The notes beneath the pieces were generated by a model, which did not search any database, was not told the DNA's origin, and saw only the letters and a program-made list of their open reading frames with translations. Shown in pieces: positions 1-13,500 of a stretch of 64,000 nt of DNA. The position numbers and the translations under genes were made by a program. The stretch spans positions 41,446,859-41,510,858 of the forward strand of contig CM059575.1 of the NCBI GenBank assembly GCA_030386875.1. The letters run 5' to 3'. Origin of the DNA: Morinoia aosen (lineage: Eukaryota; Arthropoda; Malacostraca; Amphipoda; Talitridae). How positions within the stretch are numbered: the stretch's first letter is position 1; every line of letters begins with the position of its first letter.

Positions 1-367
1 ACACTCGTTACTTTACTAATGTCCCGAGTTGATATTCCGCTATGATGAAACCCAGGGATAACTCTTTTATCAAACGCCGACAGGTCCTTTCCAGACTTCA
101 ATTCTCTGAATTAAATGAAAATTAAAAATTGTATAAGCACCCAGAATATGTCTTAAAAACTTGATAAACACTTCCACAATGTAGACCTAAGCGTTATTAC
201 TGGAAGAAAAAACTCTAAAATAAAACATACTGATATAAACTAAAGTAAACAGAGTAGGTAAAATTTCTGGGTGAAAAATTTTCTGTCCATTCAATCTAAA
301 TATCTTTAGTTAGAGATATCATTTTATTTCCCACCTCCCAGTGAAAATTTTGATGTTGCGCCGCAGG

Positions 368-1034
368 AAGTTGGGAGAAACATTGATTAAATTTGATACT
401 TCCTTCAGCTCACTTTGCAATGAGAAAAATTTTGTCCCAAAACCGAGACACTAATGTGTGTCAACAATATACATTATCAGTCTTAATATACATTATGTAA
501 CCATTTCAGCACGGAGCAAATACATTGTTAGTTTTTTTATGGTTGAATAATTACTCGCTGAAACTTTAATTTGTCTCCAAGGAATCAACGGTTTTCAGGA
601 ACTTCATGGTTGAAATATACGTACATTTTTTCGAGAGAAATTCTGAAGCACTACAGGGTGGGCCACAAAAAAGTTTATGACACGCTTTTGTGTGTCATAT
701 GCTTATACGACACACTCAAGTGTGTCAACCATGACACACATTACGTCAATCAGTTTTATTTCACGTAAATATTGCACTTTCTCAGACTGGTCACTGAATA
801 CACTAATATACAGACAACGCCTAAGAATTGGGAGAAAAATTAGTGGAAGGACTAAAGTATTTTGAGAGTATTGGACTCCATTCACAAATCGAAACACATT
901 TCGGCTTTCAAAAAAAAATGAGCCCTTGGAAAGAGGGGCATGTAACCATTTTAACGTGTGGTTAAAGGAAAGGTGTATCAAAACATTTCGAAAATCCGTT
1001 TGAAACACACAGGTGTGTTGAAAATTTCTCCCAG
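368..1034. mobile_element. Degenerate CACTG-ended DNA element with GACACAC repeats
   Basis: The right end reads gaaaatttctcccagtg (1018-1034), the inverse of a CACTGGGAGAAATTTTC terminus. A degraded match (gttgggagaaacattg) lies near 371. The interior has many GTGTGTC/GACACAC words at 440-470, 678-740 and 1005-1020, and shares TTTGTCCCAAAACCGAGACAC-like sequence (430-450) with the better preserved element at 20711-26668. The left end and the nesting with the 515-678 repeat are uncertain. Confidence 0.35.
515..678 (+). repeat. 164-bp dispersed repeat, copy 1
   Basis: About 95% identical to 6555-6719 in the same orientation. Both copies end with tacagggtgggccac and a short A run, which resembles a mariner-type terminus. 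About 140 bp before that terminus is also shared, so the repeated unit is larger than a simple transposon end. Confidence 0.8.
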
Positions 1035-1413
1035 TGAGAGTGTTATTTTATGTTGACAAAAAATATTTCCCTGAATGTCAATAAATTAGACATATCTGTT
1101 TTGTACCTACACAGTACCTGTGCGTGAAAGAATTTGTGAACAAAAAACCTGTTGGTTTATTAATGTCTCTGCACACGCTTCAAATACATTTAATTTAGAA
1201 ACTTATTTTCACAGTTTTTAAATCCTCGTAGAGGCGGAAATAATTTTGCGTCATTCATAACACAACATCATTTTGTTTTTGATGATTACATGGGATCCTG
1301 AAAGCAGCAATAGTGAATAGAATTCTGAATAAAGTTATTTCTAGCAGCAAAAAAATTCAGCACTCAAATTCTTCTTCTTTGAGTCTACATTCAGTCATTT
1401 GACTTTTTTGTAG

Positions 1414-1514
1414 GACGGATGACGGCAGCTTCTCTAAGTGCACCCAGTACAACATCAGCGAAAGTGATATCAGCACCTGGATCTCGAACCCAAACTTCTC
1501 CAGCAGCATCGTTC
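1414..1514 (+). CDS. SLC22 exon a (extracellular loop 1)
   Basis: Acceptor ttttttgtag precedes 1414 and donor gtgagt follows 1514. The exon enters in phase with one base of a split codon and encodes residues 1-33 of the visible protein, starting TDDGSFSKCTQYNISES. The Cys-rich loop between helices 1 and 2 is diagnostic of SLC22. The exon ends after one base of the next codon. At least one coding exon must lie upstream of base 1. Confidence 0.88.
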
Positions 1515-4500
1515 GTGAGTAAAATTGGCTTGGATCTCTAATTATTTTGAACTAACTGCCATGTTTTATATTTTTTCATTTTTAAGCGCTTTTTAAAAAT
1601 CAGAAGTTCAAAAATGTTTTTTGCTTTTCTTTTCTGCTTCCAACATTATTGAAATATTTAGAAATTATCTACATTTAGTGTTAGTAACAATTTTGAACAA
1701 GACGACAGTGAAGCGCACAAGCGTTTTAAAGTGGCGTCAGGGTTGCCGTTCAGTTGATCGGTCACGATATAAGAAAATTAAGTTGTGAGGAAATTTTCCC
1801 TTCTGCAAATAGGAGAGCAGCCGATGGCGATCTCTAAACACAAGTGGCTTATAACTCGCACCCATTGAGCGCGCGCTCACACTGCACAGTTCTTGCGTTG
1901 CCGAACAAGGGATCTACCATTTAATACAAGGGGCTTCTACTGCAAGCTGCCGATGCAAGAAAGACCTGCTCACTGTGCAGGTTAATACTTTACGAGTAAG
2001 GTGCGAAATACAAGAGAGATCATTAAGGACAGAGTATGATGTACATGATGCGCTGGTAGATAGGCAAAAAGGAATTCTCGTGCGCATGCTTTCACAGCTA
2101 AAATATGGCCATGAATTTACCAAAAACGACCAGCTAGGTGCTGCACACGACCTTGTATAAGTAGATTTCTTAATAGAAGTGTTCTGAGTAGTTCAACATA
2201 CGAGAAGACGTAGGCGTGATACTTGAAAATCGCAGGAACCACTTCACATCTACACTTCTGAATTGCTGATACCTTCATGCTGCTACAGGCAGTATGCGCA
2301 CAAAACATTATCATGAGACGTGGGGTAACCAAGACATCCCTGAACCTGCAGTATCACAGGATTAGGCTAAGGGAAGTCCAGAATTGAAATTAATGAGGTA
2401 CGCTAGCGGAAACTAACTGGAAAATCATCAGGAACATTCAAAATTGTGGAAGCTAATATGAATAGAAACTACGCTCACGCTGAGAACATTGCGTGTCTTT
2501 GGTGCCGAAAATGTGTAAGCTTGAAATCCATTTGATGGATTGGTGTGCTTGAACAATGAGGCTACGTTACGTACAAGTTAATTGAAATTGCAAAGTTTTT
2601 TTAATGGCCAATGAATTTATGATTGCTATAAAAATGTGCCTTTCAACTTTCCTACATCATTATATTTCCTATGAACCTCCAATTTTGGTTGATAGATGTG
2701 CTGTACCTCAGAAACAGTACGGAACGTGTACGCGCTCACTATAGGCTAGCTCTTACGTGTTATATTTTTTGCTACGATACCAATTTCCAGCTTGCTCCAT
2801 TAGTTGTTTTTTTGATATGTTATTCCTGGAATAAAGGTTTATTCTTGCATACGTTGACGTTATTCCCCAAATCGGGAATCGAAATTTTACAACTGATGTT
2901 CCGAGTCAGATATTTTTTGGAGCTCAATGAAATAAATTTAATAAATTTTAATTATTTTTTAATAAAAAATAAATCGAGCTGATGATGAAATAAATTAGTA
3001 AAGTAATTACTTAACATAAGCTATCGCAAGACGTTGCTGTCCAGAGTCGTTAATTTAACTGCAATCATTTAGAAATCTAAAAGCAGCGATTTTGAACGCC
3101 TTCGTTGACATTTGCAAGTCGAAATTCTGCGCGTAGAAACTTTAGAATACATCGTTAGAATAACTTGAAGTGACGTAATTTCGGTCTCACGGTCGACAGT
3201 TGTAATATGGAATGCATCCCAATTTCATAGACACGACACACCACAGTGCTGAGTACGCGGAATTGAATTGGTGAGTGCAGCGCAGTGCAAAATAGTGCAC
3301 AAAATACAGCGCTAAGCTGTGAAATGTAATGGAGCGAAATGTGATGCAGAGCAGTGTAATCTATCGCTGTGTCAATACAAAACGAAGTATTTTAACACCG
3401 TGTAATGCAATGTTGTGCGACATATTGCCGTGCAATACAAAATGCAGTATTGCTATGATGTGAAATGTAATGCAGCGAAATACAATACTGTGCAGTCTAA
3501 TTTATTGGTGTAATGTAATGAAATGTCATGCAGTGGATTTAAGGCAGTGCAGAACAGTTACAGGAACTTTTCATTTTAGGAAAACTCTAGTGAACTTAAC
3601 TCTTCATATTCGATCTGTCGATCTAAGTTCATAGCTCGTGCTTTGAGTCCAAATAAAATTTTTATTTCCATTCTGCATAAAATAGATTGTCCATAATGCT
3701 TGCATGTCCTCATGTTACAGGTCCGATACATCAGAATGAACACAATTAAGCCTCCACAATGAATTATTTGATCGCTGTCTCATGTGTAAATTTGACAGCA
3801 AACAACAAACCAACCTCCCTCCTCCCAAGGAAGTTTTGCTGGATGAGCAAGTTTTACTGTCTGGAACGAGCTTTCGATGCTCTATATGACAAGAGTGCTT
3901 CATCATTCTACAATTTGAGACACACATCTCGCAATTTTTGGGGATATTTCTCTTTCATAACATATTAATAACGACTGACTCACAAAATAAATATATTAAA
4001 GCTTCTCCTTTTAGCGTTTCGCTGTGGGTAAAGTCTCGAGAAAAAAAAAACGTCGACACTGTGATATTAAAAGAATGCTTAACAGCTCAGTATTTTTTGA
4101 GAAACTAAAAACTTGGGATTAAATATTAAGTAAAATAAAATTACAAAACACTCATAGTGTAATTAACCTCAAAAACAATTATAACTCTAAACCTGAGAGA
4201 AAATTTTGACTATCAAATATATGATAAACGGATTGCTGAATGCAAAGGTTATAAATGACCGAATTGCTTTAATTGTAATATATATAATATATTTTTGGGA
4301 TTGCTTTGAGAAGAGCTATTCCCGCAATGACGTCTATAGTGCTAAGGAGCAAGCTACAAATAAATCGATAGTGTAGATAGAATCATGCTCACAAATATTA
4401 CTCAGTGGAAAGGATACTCGCACCGCTCCCAAGAAGACTATTCATGAGGGAAGATCGCATGCTAGTCCATTTTTAAATCTAAAAATGAAACATTTTTACT

Positions 4501-7500
4501 CGAGGAAAGAAATCATTATTAAGGCTCTTCATGGATTTAGAATTTCATCCGGAGAAGTCTTTGGTTTCAAGCCACTCAATATGACAGTTTGTTTTCTCAT
4601 AATCGTACATTGTCTCACATATTTTAAGCCTATATATAAATGTTGTTTTATTCACATTGCACGCGTTCATAGCGAGAGCGTCAAACTTGGGTCGAGTTTT
4701 GTTTGCTTGACTACCCTCCCATATCTGGCGATATCAACGTAACACGCCTCAGAAATTCATGTCTATATTTCAATGACCGTAAAAAATTCCACATTAAGGA
4801 ACAAAACTAATTTATACGTATCTACTCAATTGAGTATAATGAAATAACATCCTCTGCCTTAGAAGGTCTTGCTTTAGTGTGCCTTGAACAAATGGTAGAA
4901 ACTTCAAAACTGCCCAAAGAGAAGTCACCATTCACCCGATTCCTGTTTCAAATCAAGCTTTTCTTTACGAATATATTGTGAGCTCAAAATCACTGCAATG
5001 CACTGGACTTTTTCACTTTAAAACTCAACACTGAAGAGTATGGATACAATTAAACTGATAATCTAAAGCATGCATTCACAAAACCATGGATTCATTTCAG
5101 TGAGACTAAGTTCAGGCGTCGTTGGCGCCCATGCTTATTTCACGAACGTCATCAATCCTGATACAGACCCATATACGGTTGACAAGAAATTCAGTTTATC
5201 GACAATACCAGAGCGAACTTTGCTAGCTTTGTTCCCAACATATATTCTAAACTCAGTGATTCAGGGAGTTCAAGTAGGGCGCTTCCGGCCGCCAGAAGTT
5301 CTGCTTGAATTTCGTGTTATACCTCAACCATTCTGTCTCAAATTTAATCAAATTTGGTGGAGCGCGTTACTGATGAAAGACGTCTTCATTCTTGGTTATT
5401 TTGCATCAGCAGTTAAAATATGTTTCGAAAAAACATCCTTGTAGTCTACAGCGATCAACTTATAGCCGATGCCGAACTACGTAAGCCAAATCATTTTATC
5501 ATATGGAATTTTGTCGCCAAGTATCATCAATTGATCGTAGGAATACAAAGCGTACGGATCTCTGAGACCTTATCATTGAAGGTAACAATTAAAACGAGTG
5601 CTCACTGGTAAAGCATAAAACAACACCAAGAAGGACTTTTCATGTAAATATGGCATAGGAATTCTTATGAATTCTCAAATTATTAAAAAGACGGCTACCG
5701 CGTTCTTGACGTGGCTCTATAGTCTGGATAGATACCAGAGGTCTTCCATCCACCTCAATCTTTTTCTTTGGTCACTAGCTAACTCTGAACATCGTCTCCT
5801 TAAAACTTTCCATTTTTTCTCAAGCGCTGAATCATTTTAAGTTTCAGGTAATTTTCAAAGGTTTTCAAAACAGTCAATAAGGTTACGGCTCTGCCAGGAT
5901 AAGTTCGATGCTTGAGGCTTTCTTTCTGCTTAACTCATTTGAGGATTTGGCGAAGGTCATGTAATTATCAGCTGCAAGCCGACGTCCGACTACTGCATGG
6001 TGACCCGTACGGAAGATAGGAGAAAGCTAAATTCTTTTGGTTTCCAATGGGTTAAACAAGCATCAAATTATCATTTACTGCTAATGATAGTCGCCGAATC
6101 AGAACAAATTTTCAGTTGTTGTCAGAGAGAATCCTTTTTATACTTTGTAGATGGTAGCAAACATGTAAAGAATAAAGTGTAGCAGGACTTTTACAAAAAC
6201 CGGGGACAAATGATTGCTTCAATAAAATCTTAGTATATCTGGAGATCGAAATCTTCAAAGAGAAATAAATAGTGATGCTTTCCTCAAATAACAAATCAAT
6301 TATGACATGAAATCATATTCCAGCGTGTCAGACGGGTTATGAGTACAACAAAGAGAACTTCGAGGCCACACTCGCTACTCGCATGGACTGGGTGTGTAAA
6401 GACGGAGACAAAAGTGCGATGTGGCAGTCCATTGGCATCGCTGGCAATGTTTTTGGCACGCTCATCCTCAACCCTCTATCAGACAGGTGAGTATCACTCT
6501 GCTTCTCACCTGGAAGTTCTCCAGCGAGTACATTGTTTTTTCTATGGATTCTCTAGCAAATACATTGTTAGTTCTTTTTATGGTTGAATAATTACTCGCT
6601 GAAAATTTAATTTGTCTCCAAGGAATCAACGGTTTTCAGGAATTTCATGGTTGAAATATACGTACATTTTTTTGCAAGAAATACTGAAGCACTACAGGGT
6701 GGGCCACAAAAAAGTTTATTACTTTCCAAATGTGTCACCAATGGAAGCAGAAGTGGTCTCGTTTATGTTGCTGTTTATTGTACTTTGGCTAGATAAAACC
6801 ATTTTATATTCACAGACAATATTAAACATGGTTTACGAATAGCTAAAAATAAAAATAAAAATGATTTTTTATCGCCCTTGCACGAGAGCAATTCTACAGA
6901 CGCAATCTGGGATTTTACTTACATTAAATGCAGCGAATACAAAAAAGGAAAATTAACAACAATAGACTTTTTATAGCAAAATATTAACATTTTACTCTAA
7001 CTTAGGCACATAAAGTTTCCATTATAACCAATGACCACCGTTGTTTCCGAGGTACTTTGACATCGGACATTTATTTCTCTCACTAATTTTCTAATCATTC
7101 GTAAATTGTTTTCAAGTTTATTGACATTGTGAATGATCCGATCACGTAAATCTTCCACGCATATTGGAGATTTTTTTTATAACTTTCATCTTTGAGATGA
7201 CCCCAAAGAAAAAATCGCACGGAGTAAGTTCGAGCTGCGCGGTGGCCATTCCACCGCACGTCCACCTTCAATGACACAACCTCCAAAAACTTCTGTTGAA
7301 GTGCTCTTTACACGAATATTTTTGTGCCATGGAACTCCGTATTGCATCCACCACACTGTTGAATCTAACCTGCAGCTGTAGGATAATTTCTTTACCGAAT
7401 AAGTCTGAGTAATTATCGCCATTCAAATTCCCTTCATAGAAAATTGGTCCGATAACGAGTCTAGGCCCATACTGCCTAATTCGTTGTTGTTATTTATTGG

Positions 7501-10500
7501 GAGGTTTTTTCGTAAATAAATCTTTGGTGAATCTTTATAGCGCGAATAGGATCAATTATTTTGACAGTTAACAGCACCATTCGTATGTAAAGTCGCCTCA
7601 TCTGATACAACGAGGGCTTTAAGAAATATTTCATTTCTTTCCGTAAACTATCCGCCAACAGTTGTTCTTCTTTCGAGATCATTTTCAACCAATTCCTTGC
7701 TTCTCCTCGTTTTGTAAAGAAAATAAACTTAATCTTTCTTAATAATTGTATGATCCGTTGACAGATAAATCTGTTCCATGTCATCGAGTTCAAAAATTTT
7801 TATTCTCTTCAATTTGGCTGCGCTCCATTTCGGTGTTTACTGGTATTCTTCTATGGTGAACTGTCTTCCGGAAGTCCCCTCGTTTCTAGTGAGTATTGTT
7901 CCAAGCATAGAAAATTTTGCAGCAGTTCTTCTCACAGTAGGTTTGCTAACACTTCTACTCTTAAAATTATTTCGCAATTGCATGTGGAACGACTTCTGTG
8001 ACATTTTTTATAACATTGAAAGTTGTGACCAAGAATGCTTGCGCTTCTTTGATCAATTGCATTGCTAAGGGTCGACAGAGAAGAGTTTAATTTCTGTATT
8101 TTTGAAGTGAAATTGAATTGAGAACGATCTCATCATTAGAAGTGAGATAGCATTGATACATTTTTACTGCGATTCTAAAAACTGCTGAAAAATGCAGGTT
8201 GCTGAAAAGTTAATACCTTGAACTTTTTCTCTACACTAACGAACTTTTTGTTGTGAAAGCGTTAAAAACTGTTTTAAATTTGCTGGTATGATATACTTTT
8301 GCGCAGAGTGCTGAAAATCAAAAGGTGCGTAATTACAAGAAATTTTATTCAGAGAAAGGAACTCTAGTTCAACGAAGTCGTTTCTTTACGCTTCACATCT
8401 GAATGCATGAACTGATATTTGATAAAAACATCCTGAAAAATAAACCCTCAGCGTTGTGAGTCTCGCCATGACTCCACGCAATAGTCACGCAACTTTAGTT
8501 TTGCGGGCGTTAAAACTGAACAGATATTGATAACACAAAATATTTATCTGCTTGCTGGAAGAGGCCAGGGGATGATTGAGCAACCAATGGTAGCAGTTAG
8601 TAAAATTAGACACATCCGAAAATTATAAGTTTACTGAGAAAACAGTCGTAATTGGGATTTCAATAGATTTTTCGAATGTTTCCCGTGACTTAGTTTGAAA
8701 TTTATTTAGGTTGAATCTATAAGGTTGGTACAGTTCCGTTACAATTAACTGAGACATCCATTCTAACTTTACCCGGTTAGAAATTTGTAAGATCAATAAA
8801 TCATTATAGACCATGTACTGACTTGAGAGTGTACCAAAACACCCCTAAAAAGTCTAAGAGACGCCACTACAAAGTACAAAAAAGTGCAAAAACATCAGTG
8901 TGCATCAGTGTGCAGGGCGGGGGAAAAGTCCCCGGACTCTTTTTCTATTTGAAATGAAAGCTACTGATATGTTTCTTCTCAAGAAATACTCTCAATTAAT
9001 TGCCAATGTCTTACTCTCACGTTTCAAGTTTGTGGGTAAAACCTTCTGTAGTATTCTGAAAATGAGTAGCCGAAAAGCCGTTATTGATCTTCATCGCGCG
9101 GGAATATTAAAGTCGACAACCATTAAGCAGCTAAAGATCGCTAAATCTATTGTTTGTAATATCATGGCCAGATCTGAGGAAGCTGGCAAGACAACGGGTA
9201 ATCCCAGAAGCGGGCATCCTCGTACAGCCCGTCCTTAAAGAAAGCACATATTTACCGAGATGAAATACCGCTAAAGACACTTAGTAGTTCTGATGTCAGT
9301 TTCAGAAAATGACTTCTCAAGGGAATCGCAGAAGCGGGCGTCCTCGTACAGCCCGTCCTTAAAGAAGGCACATATTTACCGAGATGAAATACGGCTAAAG
9401 ACACTTAGTAGTTCTGTTGTCAGTTTCAGAAAATGACTTCTCAAGGGAATCGCAGAAGAAAGAAGGGAGTGTAAAAAATTAACATTTATATGGTTTCATG
9501 ATAGTTTGACAGATTTTTGTGAGGAGGATTTTTGTTTCATCACACGATCGTACTGTAGAGACATTGCCAATTAACTTAGTCCGAGATCTTTTTCTCCACA
9601 CTGTTTGAGTAGTAGTAGTAGTAGTAGAAGTAGTAACATAGGTTTGATACTGTATGAGTAAATGCCCAGTGTTCCCAAAAAGCACAATTAAGTCGATAAT
9701 TGTTTTAGTTTATTGAACATGGAATGACAGGAAAACTTTTCTAACCGTTCTCGTTGAAGACGTCCAAATTCCTCAGTTGAAAAAATTATCCCTCCATTTT
9801 CGATGCGGTAGTTTCTTTAAAATTTCCAGAAGTGGTTCATAAGATTTAGATTTAACTTTATTCCAACAAGATATAGATTGTGAGCTTTGTATATCAATTA
9901 ATCCCCGTCTCGTTGGATTCTGTCTATTTGAGCTCTGCTGTGCATAAAACTACAAAGCTCTATGCGAGACAGTACACTTCTCTTTTTATTAAATCTATTC
10001 ATTGGATAATCATAGTCGAGATAATCCTTTGTTCTAGAGCAACAATATATTTCCTGCTCGGTAAACAAATATTATTTTACCCTTGTGAGCAGGATTGGAC
10101 GTCGTGGCGTGTTTGTGCTGAGCGCTACCATCCACGGCATCATGGGCATAGTGAGGGTGTTCGTTCGACCGTTGTGGCTCATCATGGTGTCCCAGTTCGT
10201 GGCCAATACTGCATTTCCAGCTGTGCTCGAAATCTCTCTTATACTCGGTAATGAATTTACACCAATCTTGTTAGCTGCTTCTACTCCTCATCAGGCTCAG
10301 TTCTCAATAAACAGTCTATGTTCCGTGCTAAGAATCTCTGGCGTTGAATAAAACTACCCATGGAGAAAAATCTATCATTACAGTGATTTTACCTAAATTA
10401 ATAACGATCTATTTAAGTAAACTAAAAAGAATGCATGTTTTCACTACATAGGCGTAGAAAAACTCATTATTATGATCATTACTCGAGTGATTTTCTAGAA

Positions 10501-13500
10501 TCGAAGTCGTAATCTAGAGTATAATTTCCAGCCATATTGCGGTGGCGAAGCGTTACCGCCGGTAACGAAACTCCTGTCCAACCGATGTTCAGATTTTTCC
10601 AGTCAAAATCCCAACATTGAGCATTTTTCAACGATAATTAAGCGCATAACATCAAGGAAGCATAACATCTAATAATCATTAGTTTTGGTCGAGACAACAG
10701 CTCATACAGCACCGAGGTCGATTGGACAAGTTTTTCAGTCGGCTATACCGCTACGGCGAAAAAATACTGCTCGGAAATTCGGGCCTTGATCTCGATCATT
10801 AAGAATATTATTCTTTTTCGACATTGAAATCTAATATTGTTTCTATTATCTGGACCATGTTGTAGTGGAGATAATACATGAAATGTCTGGCGTTCCATAC
10901 TCTGAGGAGCGTTGCAGCATATTTCATCAATTGAACGCTCGCACAAAGGAAGTAGGCGTTTCAAGGGAACAAGCACAACCCTAACATTTCTTGGAACATC
11001 TTGCAAATTTGATTAGCGAATCAAATTGATTCGATTCTCAAGTGCCTTCAGAATGCAGAGAAAACAGAGCAGAATTATGAATTCACGCTGATAACATAAA
11101 TAATTACTCAAAACAGAGCAGTGAGTGACTGCTAAGAATTATTCAACCACTTTTTAAACTCAAAAATTTATTTTGAGTTCAGAGAGCTTTATATGAATAG
11201 CAAGGTGAAAATATTTGGAGCTTAACGAGCTTTCCATTCTGCAATTCATGGTAGGACAACATACGGGGACCTGACCTCCACTACAAATGCTTAATTTTAT
11301 CTAATGCGATTTCGAATCGAAGTGTTGGAATGTAAAACTCTGAGAAAATATAACTTTCAAGTATGAATTGAATGGAAGTTTTAACTTCATAACTGACCGG
11401 TACATTATTACAGGGAGTCTGTGGATTGCTTAATTCGCTACAAAAATTGTTCAACAATCCATACAACTGTGCGATCGATTTCAATCTCGTGTCAGTGGTT
11501 CCTCGAAAATTTCCAAAATCTTGCTTTCACCATTCGAATTGATATAATATAAGTGAAGAGGCATAGTTACATTGAGCTGCTAGAAACCAAGATTTTGGCC
11601 ACTTACATACTATTAGAACGAAGGGAAGTATGTTCCTTTGCTTATCTTCCAGGATGACAATTGTTCGGTACAGCGGGTTAGAACTGTCATCAATTGGCAT
11701 GGCATGTCATTCAGGATATGTGAGGCATTTCGATTGACTCTGGAGATGGAACCAATGAAAAAATTATGATACCTCCATAAACGACAAATTTCACGTCAAG
11801 GAATAATATGGCCGCATTAAGAAATCAGTTCATGCAATAATAGTTTAAAATCGACCTGATGTACTTTGAGGCACTTGTAGACTCAATGCCGCTTAGAAAT
11901 CAGGCCGTTATTTGTGCTTGTGGTAGCCCTACACCATTTTAATAACGGGTAGGTAATTTTTTGTCCGAGGAGCCTATTTTCATATGCCGTCCCATTTAAA
12001 ACTGCAATTAAAAATCACATTTTTGTATATTTTATAAATACTGGAATAACTACGCTTCTATAGCGGTCCCCATTATGGGCCCGTATAGCACGAAACAATT
12101 TCTATACACTCTTTAGTATAACGGGTCAGTATAAACATAAATATTTTCATAATCATTTTTCCGAAATATTTCGAAATGTTCCCAATACCGTGGTATATCT
12201 TTTGAAGACAACTCAATTGTTTGATTAAAGCTTGAAAGTAAAAAATATCAAAAAGAAAAATTTCATTATTGAAACAGTACAACTCCAAACATACCTTAAG
12301 AAACACATGCTTATACAAATTTTGGTGAAAAATATTAGACGTTTTTGGGAATTGCCAATACACGAATGTTCAGGTTTTCATTTCACAGTTTTTGCAATGA
12401 TAAAAAATTAATCAAGCGAATGTGGATTTCAGAATTTGAATTATTCAAAATATTGATAGATGCAGAATTAGAATCTATTTTTCATTACCTCTTCCATTTA
12501 ATCATTTATTTTTCTTTTACGAATATTGCTGATCTAAAAGATTTGCTGGGCGACGTTTATGCTGGGAAATACCTGTCGCTACTGATAGAGTCCCTTTTTC
12601 TTCATAATTGCCCTGACTAACGAATGCACGATTATGCTGTAGTTCACCACCTTCGATTTTTCGAGGCTCTTGCCAGCGAGGTTAATTGAATCTTTGGAAA
12701 AGTTGAAACATGCTCCTTAAAGTGGGCAAATATTTACAACTTTTGCATTTTTATTTGTAAAACATTTGACGAATGGCTCCTAGAATTAAGAAAAAAGTTG
12801 TGATTTCTTTTTATTGTACAATAATTTGAAAATCGTCTAGATTCGAATGTATTAAAAAATGTATTGATCAAATCAAGTTAAGTTTTGTGGAAAAATGTTT
12901 GAATTTTCATATCTCACATTCTGCTCATGTATCTTGCAGCATCCAAAACTGTCATCAATTTAAGAGCTGTGATGATGAAATAATGGATCGGGAACTCAGT
13001 TCATATGCTGCTACTCGCAGGGTACGAGCTGGTGAGCAGCAAATGGCGGTCGCGAGTGACAGCCATCAGCTACACGTTCTGGTCTGTGGGCACCTGCGCG
13101 CTGGCGTTACTCTCCTGGCTCTCCCGGACCGACCAACTGCTCAGCATCGTCGTCAGCTTGCCCTTCCTCATCTACATACCCGCTGCTTAGTACGTGTGGC
13201 CAATGTTAAATGATTCTCGTCAACGTTTGTGTATATAGCTTTTAAATTATACGATGTATGAGACACACACATTTAAAGCTCGCGCGAATACACTGTCATC
13301 ATTATGTTTTATTCCAACGTAAATTGACTGAACAAGACAAAGCCATCATCTGACTTAAATTTGAAGATATCGACAATGATTTACCGATTGCGTGTCGTCT
13401 ACTTTTGAATAATAATGAATAGATGTAAAAAATGCGTTAACCATAATTGCACTCGTAAAACAGAAATGTGAGACAATTTTCTCCTGGAAATTGAAGTTCG

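Larger units (their letters stand above)
1..1413. other. Intron upstream of first visible exon
   Basis: AT-rich intronic sequence with no recognisable coding exon. It holds the degenerate CACTG element and the 164-bp repeat; nothing else was seen. Confidence 0.6.

Noticed and set aside
2671-2982. 103-codon open frame
   Set aside because: AT-rich, no motif, in an intron.
5070-5444. 124-codon open frame in the first large intron
   Set aside because: No recognisable motif, no bias, intronic position; probably chance.
10551-10567. 17-bp palindrome cgttaccgccggtaacg
   Set aside because: Too short to call a regulatory site or transposon end by itself.
10743-11006. 87-codon minus-strand frame, overlapped by a plus-strand open stretch
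   Set aside because: Neither strand shows a recognised family or splice-site support.
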